A stretch of 64,000 nucleotides of DNA, from contig NGBS01001165.1 of NCBI GenBank assembly GCA_002245135.1, positions 186,001 to 250,000 on the forward strand, given 5' to 3'. Both the position numbers and the translations under genes were made by a program. The stretch comes from Proteromonas lacertae. Its lineage: Eukaryota; Sar; Bigyra; Opalinata; Proteromonadidae. The notes below the pieces were generated by a model. That model was not told the DNA's origin. It saw only the letters and a program-made list of their open reading frames with translations, and searched no databases. Within the stretch, counting starts at the first letter, position 1; each line of letters starts with the position of its first letter. This document shows positions 26,743 through 36,824 of this stretch, piece after piece.

Positions 26743-29063
26743 TTACTTTCTTTTCTTATCATGATCTCTACCATGTCTATTACTAGTTGAACTACGTCTA
26801 GAATCTCTCGAATGACTATGACGACTTCTTTCCTTAGATCTATTTCTAGAATGAGATCTATGTCTCTTTTCTGACTTTCCATCATCTCTATGTTTACTAC
26901 GACTTCTCTCTTTTCTTCTTTTGGGCGATTTACTAGCAGATCTTGACACACTTCTCTTTCTTTTACTTTTAGCAATAATAGCTGATTGTGGAATAATTAC
27001 ATTCTCTAGTCTTTGTAGTTTTTCACCTTTCTTTACTAAATTATTCATATATATAGATCTAGCTTCTTCACAAACACCTATACAATATACCAATATATAA
27101 TGTAAAATATCAATAGTTGGTGCTCGAATAAGTAACTTTGTTTTCCAGCCATATTCTTTCAATGATATTTTTGAATTGAATGAATTAAATTGATGATTCA
27201 AATCTTTAAGCTTCCTTTTAATATTATCTTCTTGATCATCAATACTAGGATCTATACCAAATTGAATATATTGCTCGAAATGATCATCTTTTTCTACTGG
27301 TTGTAAATAAGCTGGCTATATATAAATACAAATTAATATATAAATACATAATCTGATATTTTATTATTATTCACAAATGCAGATAAAGTCAATAATTGCT
27401 TCACTTCAGGTATACTTAATTTCCTAGCGATTAAAGCGTTGTATAATATTGGAATAACTTCTTCTTTCTTCATATGTACAGCCATTGCTTTATTACAATA
27501 CAATTGGCCAACTCTGATTTGTATTGGATATGGTGACTCTTTAGTATTTCTATTAATAAAACAATCTATTCAAATAAATAAATCAATAATACATGGTTCA
27601 ACATTTCTAATTGGATATGTCAAAGCTTCATAAGCTCCATAAACAATATGATCCGTTGAATCATATAAGAATATGATCGTACCAGGAGTTATAAATTCAA
27701 TATTACTCGCATATCTTTCACTTACACCAAATATTTGTTTTTCTAAACATTCATAAATTGTCTGTTTTGTTACTACAAACATATATCCTTCTCGATCAAT
27801 CAAAGGAATATTACTAATTGGAGTGTATTCAATATCATTTGAAGTTTCAACTCTTCCATCAAAACTCCAACCACCTTCTGGTTCATCTGATATATTTAAC
27901 TATTTAAATTATTCATTATATATATATATATATATACACTATCATGTCGATATAATATCTCCATTAATCCCATTGCAGGAGTATATGATATTTCTTCCAT
28001 ATCATCTTTCTTTATTAGTAGTTTAAAATAATCACCAATATAATTGCATATTTCAAATTGAACATATGTATATCTAATCCATTCAACTTTAAATTCAAAA
28101 ACATCTCCTTCAACTAATTCAGGACAAGATTTCAAAGTACAAACACCAAAATATGAATTGGTAAACATTATACTACAAAAGAAATATATATTTTTATTAT
28201 CTTTATAATTATTTATAATATTTAAAATATTTCCATTTACATTTGGAACTCGCCATATATTATCTCTTATTGATAATATAAAGTTGTTTTTATTATATGA
28301 TTTCATCATGTAAAATCTAGTTGTATCTGGATGAGTGACGGGTAAACCGAGTAAATCTAAGGTTCTTCTATCTGGTAAGGTTGGGATTAACGGTTGTAAA
28401 TTGGAATCTAGCAATTGTGAATCATCTAGTTGATTGTTAGGGTTATTTCGTTCAGGTATGATTAATTCACTTTCACCATGGGCATATATACATTTGTCAC
28501 CATATATACATACGCCATGGAGAAGAAAATTGTTGCACAGTGATGTTTTATACTTATCACTTCTTGTAGGCTATTCTTATATACATAAAAATAAAAATAA
28601 ATACAACTGCAGGTTTTGCTGTAGATTGCTGTTGTTGTTGTTGAGATTTGTCAAGAGTTGGTTTTACTTTCTTTAATACTTCTTCTATTGGTGGCAACTG
28701 ATCTTTAGTTTTTTTGACATGAACTCTTAAACAGTTTGGACCAAATGGACAAAATCCTTGATTATATAAAATACATTCAGCTTTACTACCATGACTGAAT
28801 GGACAATCTGGGTTAACACAAAATACACCATTTGGACAATCTGGTACTCTTTCATGAACATATTTGTGTAAATACTCGCATTCTTCACCTTTTTGACATA
28901 AGCCTCTTAGCCAATGATGACACACCTCCAAACCAGCTCTATTATCATATTTTAGATGAAGTCTAATAGCTTCCTTTACTCTTTCAGGTCCTTCCAGATG
29001 CGAAATACCCTCCACTTGCTTCATATTATCTTCAAAGTCGAATTTAATACAATCTAAACTCAT
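26743..29063 (-). CDS. CPSF30-like CCCH zinc finger protein fused to YTH, DCD and SR-rich domains
   Basis: Five exons (introns 28571-28607, 27900-27937, 27566-27592, 27316-27374) give 719 residues in one frame. MSLDCIKFDFED starts it, like CPSF30. CCCH fingers are at about 48-66 (CHHWLRGLCQKGEECEYLH), 76-91, 97-115 and 164-182. A YTH domain spans about 236-362 (RFYMMKS, IWRVP, FKVEWI). A DCD-like domain spans about 400-525 (TIYECLEKQIFGV; PGTIIFLYD; NVEP then YPIQIRV). A basic Arg/Ser tail ends the protein. CPSF30 is an RNA-binding subunit of the polyadenylation factor, and YTH domains read m6A. CPSF30-YTH fusions are known in plants and apicomplexans; the added DCD and RS tail are not known to me. 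Expected role: m6A-linked poly(A) site choice in the nucleus. Confidence 0.85.
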
Positions 29064-29136
29064 TTTCAAGATAAAAATAAAAATCACTTCAAGCTAAATT
29101 CAAGCTTGTCATTTTTAAAAATTGACTGAAGTGAAT
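29064..29136. promoter_or_regulatory. 73-bp divergent promoter between CPSF30-YTH gene and LSM12
   Basis: Only 73 bases separate two start codons facing away from each other. Transcription and both 5' UTRs must be accommodated here or overlap. Both products act on RNA, which may be chance. No element is recognised. Confidence 0.5.
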
Positions 29137-29721
29137 ATGCCACAGAATCCAACGAAGTATATTATAATCATTAACGTTTAATACTATATATAATATAATT
29201 TATTTTTATCTAAATATAGAATAATCACTCAATTGATTGGTGCTCAAGTAAATATAACAACACTTGATGGAAATACAATTAATGGAGAAGTGTGGTGTGT
29301 TCATCAACCAACCGAAACAATACTAATAAGACATCAATCTACAGATCACACTAATAAAGCTGAATGTTATTTGGTGAAATACAGTTTTATTAAAACAATG
29401 GAAAAATTAACTGAAGGAACAGGAATAAAGAAAAATACACTACCTAGATTAAATTATGATAATATTATGAAACGAGAGAATAATGCTATAGCTTTAAGAA
29501 AAATGACAATTTATCTTCAGCAGAACAATATAGATATGAGAGCATTGCAAATCCTACAAAGTTTGTGTGTAGGATTGAAATGTAACTTTATTGATGGATC
29601 TATAAATGTTTGCAATGAGATATTTATAGATTCTCCATATACGGCTGATAAAATAAGAGGAAATTTAGATAAATATTCTCATATAAAGACAATAGTAGAA
29701 AATGTATGGTCAAATCAGTAA
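29137..29721 (+). CDS. LSM12: LSm12-like protein (LSm fold plus anticodon-binding-like domain)
   Basis: A seven-codon first exon (MPQNPTK), a 63-nt intron at 29157-29219, and a long second exon give 173 residues, close to the roughly 195 of animal LSM12. The N-terminal half (IGAQVNITTLDGNTINGEV) is an LSm-type beta barrel. The C-terminal half (ENNAIALRKMT...DSPYTADKIRG...HIKTIVENVW) matches the LSm12 AD domain, which follows the barrel in this family. Animal LSM12 binds ataxin-2-type partners in RNA metabolism. Divergent from the CPSF30-YTH gene. Confidence 0.85.
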
Positions 29722-29795
29722 TTTTGATAGTTTTTATTTATATAATATGTTTTTCAATGATTTTAGTGTGAATATTCAAACATAAGCAACAACAT

Positions 29796-29915
29796 TTAAT
29801 AAAGGATCATCTTTCTTTGGGTTTATATATAATTACTGGTTGTGTTCTCTTTCTTGGTCTTGGTAGTAAAGGTACAGATCTTCTTGGATCAACATATATA
29901 TAATTATTAGTAATT
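29796..29915 (+). repeat. 120-bp direct repeat, left copy (duplicated 3' end of the 36.7-kb gene)
   Basis: This segment matches 36705-36824 with one mismatch by eye. On the minus strand it would encode the last ~37 residues (YVDPRRSVPLLPRPRKRTQ...YKPKER, stop) of the disordered protein at 36716-38440, but here no upstream exon is attached. It lies 16 bp beyond the stop of the NTPase gene. Confidence 0.88.
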
Positions 29916-29931
29916 CTTTGTGATAAATATT

Positions 29932-32636
29932 TTAAAATGTAAATGATTTAAGTACAAAGTCTCCTTTAAGATCAAAACATACTCTATATATATTCTTTTC
30001 AAATTCACAATTATAGTAATATATGTTAACACTACCAGTCTGTTTTTTACCATTTACTAAATATTCCTTTTCGTTATTCTCTTTTTTTATTACTTTTATT
30101 TCTTCTATTCCTTTAAAATGTGCTGCAAAAATTGAATCATTTGATTGATGTAGAATAGTGCTTCCTTTAGATGAAACAAAAATATAATGAAAATCTGGCC
30201 AGCCAAATAAAATGTTCAAATGTATCATACATTCTTTTACTATATCATCACATTCACTTGAATGTGATTCATTATTAACTATGTGAATAAAACAATTATT
30301 CAACATATATATCATTTCTCTGTTCTTACCACTAGCAAAATGAAGTAAATATATTCCTTCATTGTTTTCAGTCATATTATTCTTTTTAGTGGAATATATA
30401 TCTTCATCGAATAATTTCTTAAATTCTTCAAATCTATTTTGTTCTATTTCTTTTAATATAATACCACTGTAGCTTTGTAATTTATCACCATTATATAAAA
30501 TATTGTACCATACTAATTCTCCAAATAATAATTCAAACAATTGAAGATTGTTTCCTTTTCATAAATGTCTTTATATATTTGTTGAATTGCTTCTATATCA
30601 TCTTTTCCAGCTTTATGTTTCACACAATCATAAATAAAATCAAATATATCATCAGAAATAAATTCCATCTCATATTCATTTATTCTATCAAAATATTTCT
30701 GCTTATTCTCTTCATCTTTATATGGAATTGAATATTTCACTATATAATGACATAATGTACTATCAAATGTATTTATTAATTTTGATATTCTATCATTTTC
30801 AGTTTTATTTGGATATAAATAGGTCATTAGAAATTCCATATAACCAAGATTACCAACTATTCTCTTTATACCATTGGTATATAATTCTTTCCAGTAATCT
30901 TTACCATAACATTCTTTATATATTGATACATAATAAATATGTCTTGGAACATTTCCATATCTACTATTAAACCCCTTTGCTGTATTTATTAAATCAGGAT
31001 GTAAACAGTTGTCTTCCCATTCTTCAATTTCATTTTTACTAAATACATCCATATAATAGAAGATTTTCACACAGTTTTCATTAAAAAATGCTTCATAGTT
31101 TTTGTAATCTGGCGATGCAATATATAATATTATATGAGATTCTGCCATATTTTTATCAACGTTATATGAATCAGATATTGATATATCATATTTCTTTCCT
31201 CCCTTACCTTCAACCACTTTCGAACCAGCTAAATGATATGCATTATAGCAGGGATATTCAGTTTTACTTTTAAATATATTTGTTCTGATTGGATCATCAA
31301 TACTAACTCCTAATTCAATTATTTTCATCAATAAGAATATAATGAAGGATGTTTTACCACATCCTGGATTTCCTCTTAATAAAAAACTGATCAAATTATT
31401 CACTCCAAATTCGTCTTTCTTTCTTTGTAATGCTGTTTGTAGTTTATGTATGTTATAATTCAATCCTTTTTCTACATTGCCTATTATTCTATTTAATTTC
31501 ATTCCATTATGTTTATTTAATTCATCGATTATTTTGTTGCTAACCTCTTTAATATGTCCTAATTCTTCATTGGTAGGTGATTTATGTTCCATAATATACT
31601 TTTTTAATGAATCTTTTTGATCTCTTAATTTAACTAATAGAATATATTTCTTCAATTCATTCCATATTTCTCTATAAACAGTTCTGATATATACTTTTTG
31701 TATAGGATACTGAAATATATTACAATCAATTTTTATAGTTTTATCATCAAAATAGTATGGACTTACATCTCCAAAAACTTTACACAGAGCATTACTAGCT
31801 ATAATAATATTACAATATAAACATATATATATGTATATACTTGTACGGCTTTTACAATATTCTGGTAAATCATTCAAAATTAATTGTAATGTCTTGAATC
31901 CTTTTTTATACTCATATTTATATTTATCTAGTTCCTTATTATCGATTTGTTTTTCAATTAATTCTTTAATTTGCTTTACTTCATTATTTTTCATATCTAG
32001 TGTTACTATTTTATCAATTCGTTCATACTCCTTCTTAATTATTTCTTTTATTGTTAGCACATCTTTATCATTAACATCATTTTCTATTATATCAACGACA
32101 TTTGGATCATCGATTATTTTGTCAAATATTTCATAATTATATATTATATCATCATTCTTATTATCATTTGATTGAAATAGCATAATCGAATCTTCTGAAT
32201 AATAACAATGCAATAAACTTTGAATCCCTTCAGATGTTAAATAATTATGCAAATTGCCTCTATTGATAGGATAATTAAAATATCTAAGTCTTTTAGATTT
32301 AATTGATATTATATTCTCTCTTGGATCATCTATTTTGCTTTTCTTTTCAGTTGGTTTTTCATTTTTATCAGGCTGTGCAGATGATGCTTTTCTTTTAGAT
32401 CTTACAGGCTGACTTGATTTGCTTATTGATACAAGAGGTTTATCCCAACAATAATAATGTTCAATCTCTTCTTTCATTTTTATACTTAATTTTTCTCCAT
32501 AATGGCCAAATTCTGTTTCACCAATTTCATAAGACAGCTCAACATCTTCTTGATCATATAATATAAAAACTATGTTAAATATTGGGTTACATTTGTTTAA
32601 TTCATTAATTATATCATTTTTATTTATATCTTTCAT
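29932..32636 (-). CDS. P-loop NTPase of the Crinkler/RHS effector-like class
   Basis: Begins MKDINKNDIINELN at 32636; a 42-nt intron lies at 31799-31840. A bipartite basic stretch (RSKRKASSAQPDKNEKPTEK) suggests nuclear targeting. Residues 415-425 or so hold Walker A (GNPGCGKTSF). After it come HIILYIASPDYKN and a C-terminal ATPase part (SKNEIEEWED...GFNSRYGNVPRHIYYVS). The Gly-x-Val-Pro-Arg step is typical of the NTPase domain shared by Crinklers and trypanosome RHS proteins. Near 30513-30540 the frame changes: either a 26-nt intron (GTTTGA...TTAG) or a frame break, in which case FELLFGELVWYNIL follows. The last 200 residues show no clear nuclease motif. Family call is from motif pattern. 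Cellular role unknown; relatives act as effectors or in genome conflict. Confidence 0.6.
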
Positions 32637-32677
32637 ATTTAATTCTTTAGATATTTCCTATAATTAATATTGATATA

Positions 32678-34416
32678 TTAATATACACTAATAATTTCAT
32701 TTTTTATTTTTTCTCTTTCTCTTTTTCTTTCTTTTTCTTTATCTTTATCTTTATTCAAGCCGTTGTATTTTACATCGATCAAATAGTCTTCTAGATCATG
32801 CAATACATCATTATTTAAGTTTTCTTTTACTGTTTCATTTGCTTGTTTAATATTATATAAACTCACTATTTGTAGTTGGTATTGAAGTAATACTAATTGG
32901 TAATTCAATAAATGCAATTCTGATTCTGATTTTGTAGTTTCTAAGTCGGATGAGAAGCCTTCATAATAAGAATTCAAATCACTTTTTTTATCATCAGTTA
33001 ATAATGGTGTGTGTATCAGATTTTCTAATGCTATTAACCTACATGGTTGGTTATGTAATGTTTCTACTAAGTTTACTAATAATTGTAACGGTTGTCTTTG
33101 TAATTCTATTAATGACTCTTGTAAAAATTGTAGTTCGTTAGGTTTATTTTTAAATTCCTGAAACATATTCACTAATGATGTTAATTGTGAAGGTTGGATT
33201 TGCAATATCTCCATTAAATTTAATATATTATCAAACTGTGATGATGATTCTTGAAATGCTGCTATTAAGCTCTGTAAATAATGTAGTGGTGCTTGGTTTT
33301 GTAATGCTTCTATTAAATCATTTAATTCACTTAGTTGTTTCTGGTTTTGTGATGCATTTAATAGCCTACAAAAAGCTGTTAATTGATGTGGTTCATTATG
33401 AAATTTTTCTACAAAATTATGAAATGTTGTCAAAAGATTTGGTTGATTTTGAAATGCTTGAATTAATTCTTCTAATGATTTCAAATCTAGATTCTTTTGT
33501 AATGTTTCTATTAATTTCTGATTTGATAATGATTCTTTCTGAGCTTTTAATTTATTTATTAAATCTTGTGTTTCATTAAGATATTGTTCTGCTTCAAATA
33601 TATTTAACTCTTTTTCTGAACCTGGTGGTAGTTTCAATAGTAATTCTTTCTCACTTTCTAATTTATTTACTAACTCCTGTAAGTTATCTATTAATTCCTG
33701 CAATTCATTTACAAATGATTGGTTTCTGCAATTTTTCTATTAAGTATTGTAATTGATTTAGATCTTCACGATTTTCAAATATTTTCATTGAATTTTGTAA
33801 TAATTGCAGTTGTGATTGATTCTGTAATGTTTGAATTAAATTTTGCAATTCAATTACATATGATTGATTATATAATTTTCCTATTAACTCCTGTAATGCT
33901 TTTAATTGCGATTGTGATTCTTTCTGATCTTGTAATTTTTGTAATACATTCAATAATCTTATCAATTGCGGTTGGTTTTGTAAAAATTGTGATAGGTCCA
34001 ATATTTCTACTTGTGTTTCCTTTAATTCAACTTCTTGTTGGGGCTTTAATGAATTCATAAATATTTCTAATTCCGTTGATAGTTCTTCAGGTAGAGTAAA
34101 CTTTGATGCTATTACTATACTCTTTAACATTTCTAAGTGTGATTTTGGCTATACTTTGTAAATTTTGTATTGATTGATGAAATAGTTTTAATTCTTTATG
34201 TGGTTGTTTTTCTAATAATTTCATAAATTTTAGTAATTCAATAAATACTGGTTGATGTATATGATTTTGCATCGTTTGTATATCTATTAAAAATGATTCA
34301 AACTGTGATGATGTTAAACTATGTAGTAATTGTAATATTTGTAATTGATTATTTGATTGTTTCATTTGCTCCAATAATTCTACTTGTAATTTCTTTATAC
34401 TCTCTACGATTGTCAT
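32678..34416 (-). CDS. protein of tandem ~17-residue Leu/Gln-rich helical repeats
   Basis: Three exons joined through introns of only 22 nt (34133-34154) and 25 nt (33688-33712) give 563 residues. Most of the protein is a degenerate repeat of about 17 residues whose core reads LQNQPxxLxxLxxLIEx, for example FQNQPNLLTTFHNFVEK, FHNEPHQLTAFCRLLNA and LQIQPSQLTSLVNMFQE. I count at least 16 units. Each would form about one amphipathic helical hairpin turn, so an alpha-solenoid or long coiled coil is likely. The C-terminus is Lys/Arg/Glu-rich (KDKDKEKERKREREK). No signal peptide or membrane helix. It sits between two P-loop NTPase genes on the same strand. I know no named family with this repeat. 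Confidence 0.7.
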
Positions 34417-34485
34417 TATTCTAGTGATTATTATATTTACTAAACTTTTTGATGCCTTTGATAGACTATGATATATTATTAGTAA

Positions 34486-36429
34486 TCATGGTAACTCTTC
34501 TACAATAATTTTATCTACTATATTTTCTAATGTAAGTAATTCTACTATTATTCTATAATCTTCACACTTTATCTTGGGATTTTCTGCAATTATTGATTCT
34601 AATCTGTTTTCTATATCATTCAATTGTCTATCTAATACGTTAAACATTTCATCATCTTTTTTATTATTACCTGCTATACAATTCAATTGTGTTTTCAATT
34701 TATTATATTCAATCATATCCCTATCTAGCTTATGAAATTGTATCATTCTCTTTTCACCATATAAATTAATCAAATCATCTTTAATAGAAATATCGACATC
34801 TCTTCTATACTTAACCACATTAATTAAAAACTATAAAAAGAATAAATAATACAAATATATACATATGTCTCACATAATGTTCTTATTCTTCCATCCATCT
34901 GTAATATGTAGTTTCTTTTTAATTTATTTGGTATATAACCATTTTGGTAAAGTGATGAGATTAATATCTTTTTATCTTCTTCTTCATTATCAATAGTAAG
35001 ACTTTTTAAATAGTCCAATTATAGCTGTTTTATGATAGTTATAAAGCATCTATATAATAATAAAATAAATATTTATACCTCTAACAAAGCTATTACATTA
35101 TGCTTAACAGAGTGTGTTTTATCTTTTGTCATTTGAACAGCAGTTATGTTGAATTTGTTAATAATACATCCATCAATACAGGGGAAATTAGATCTTTCAC
35201 TAAAATCTAAATATAATCCATCTACTTCTTCAGTAATTAATGTAAGATCTTCTCTTTTCTTTCTTATATACCTTTCATTTGAATCTAAATATTTTAATAT
35301 ATTATCCATTTTCTCTAAATAGCACTTATTTGTTGGAAGATATAGAAAATCATAACTATTGAAGTTCAAATCTTTATAATTACAACTACTATTTGACAAT
35401 ATTATATGAATCAACCTCTCAAATATCTTTCCATCATTATCTTTCATAAACATATCATGTAATTCTTTATAATTCTCTTGAGTTATGAAGTAATTACCTA
35501 TTATGCAATTCTTTATTTCATCAGATTTAAATACTAATCGATCTGGTATATCATTTATTCTTTTTGCATCATAAATATAACAATTTTCATTATATTCTGG
35601 TGGTATGTATGACGGCAATCTACCTTTCTTTAGCATCAAACTTTAAATATTTATCTAATTCCTCTATATCACCTGCATGTTGTAAATTATATCCATAATT
35701 GACACACTTTGTTAGTAATTTTTTAAATTCTTCTTTTGTTCTATGAACTAAATTTTCTTTATCCACATTATAAACAATCTTTACTAACTCAGCATAACTA
35801 AAAAGAGGTATGTAAAACTGAATTGGAGCTCTTTTGTTACTCATTACTTTGTATTTATCTGCTTTGGGAGAACTTATCATAATTACTACATTATCATCAC
35901 TATAATCATCTTCTTTAATCTCACAATTATCACTTATAATAATACTTTTTCCTTTTGTCTCTGGTAATTTTTCAGAAGCGTAATATTCTTTACCATTACC
36001 TTCTCGAAAATAATACTTTACTTCATTATATACTTCACCAACAATGATTACATTGTAGTCTTTAAAATCTTTATCTTTATTAAAGCAATAGGCTAAAACC
36101 ATGCATAAACTTGTTTTACCTGTGCCTTCATTTCCATAAATTAAAAAACACTTCTGAGGTTGAAATTTAATAGTTGCAGAGGTTGTACTACCACTTTTGA
36201 CAGAGGATTTGTTTTTAAGTGAATGACATATTTGCGATAGCGGGGAAGATAATGTATGTATCGGTAATACAGGAACTGCAATGATTCTTTTAATCTCACT
36301 ATAAATACCAACATAACAATCTCTCACAAGAATGTAAGGGTTCTTTATATAATATTTATTCCGTTTTTCTTTTATCATCTGCATCTCATTTATATCATCA
36401 TAATCGACATATCTATGATAAAGACTCAT
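34486..36429 (-). CDS. Crinkler/RHS-type P-loop NTPase with restriction-endonuclease-like domain
   Basis: Starts MSLYHRYVDYDDINEM at 36429. Walker A is GNEGTGKTSLCM (about 36110-36150), followed by NVVIMISSPKADKY and a helical C-terminal ATPase part. A 22-nt intron (35620-35641, GTTTGA...GTAG) or a frame change leads into a second domain. This holds DGKIFERLIHIIL, EEVDGLYLDF, FPCIDGCII and AVQMTKDKTHSVK, the pattern of the PD-(D/E)xK-like nuclease found at the C-terminus of Crinkler and RHS proteins (Gly-x-x-Phe-Glu helix, acidic strand, Gln-x-Thr). A 29-nt intron (35050-35078) follows. The short exon after it has one unresolved frame change before LKSLTIDNEEED, and the last exon is coiled-coil-like. 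Start uncertain: another ATG is upstream at 36501. Confidence 0.6.
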
Positions 36430-36545
36430 TATTAAAAACAAAAATGATTCTTTGATAATCAAACAATGAAGATGTTCAGTAATCAGAATCAATAAACACA
36501 AACTATATCAAGCTAATCAAAGAGTATTTTTTTCTTTTATATAAT

Positions 36546-36698
36546 ATCTAATTGAAGATATATATCTTCTTCATAACTCAAAAATAGAATTCAAATCAGG
36601 AAAGATTGATTTAAACTATTATCAAACTACATTCACTGGATATGAAGAAGATTTTAAGATTCTCAATATTTGTAAGCAAACTATAAATATTTAAGAAA
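36546..36698 (+). other. orphan exon-like fragment
   Basis: Between the NTPase gene and the 120-bp repeat, the plus strand holds an open, protein-like stretch of about 48 codons (IEDIYLLHNSKIEFKSGKID ... NICKQTINI, stop) with gene-like codon use and no start codon or neighbouring exon. The preceding TTTTATATAATATCTAATTG could be an old intron end. Likely the remnant of a gene cut when the neighbouring block was inserted or rearranged. Confidence 0.35.
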
Positions 36699-36704
36699 CA
36701 AAAC

Positions 36705-36824
36705 TTAATAAATGATCATCTTTCTTTGGGTTTATATATAATTACTGGTTGTGTTCTCTTTCTTGGTCTTGGTAGTAAAGGTACAGATCTTCTTGGATCA
36801 ACATATATATAATTATTAGTAATT
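36705..36824 (+). repeat. 120-bp direct repeat, right copy
   Basis: Counterpart of 29796-29915; here it is the genuine 3' end of the disordered-protein gene plus 11 bases beyond its stop. Together the two copies bracket the NTPase/repeat-protein block. Confidence 0.88.

Noticed and set aside
27566-27592. In-frame TGA inside the DCD domain
   Set aside because: It lies in a 27-nt intron (GTATTA...GAATAG). Because 27 is a multiple of three the frame looks continuous with a stop, but splicing removes it.
26743-29063. Separate CPSF30 and YTH genes
   Set aside because: A 37-nt GT...TAG intron joins them in frame, the downstream exon begins with a fourth CCCH finger before the YTH domain, and no start or promoter-like gap lies between them.
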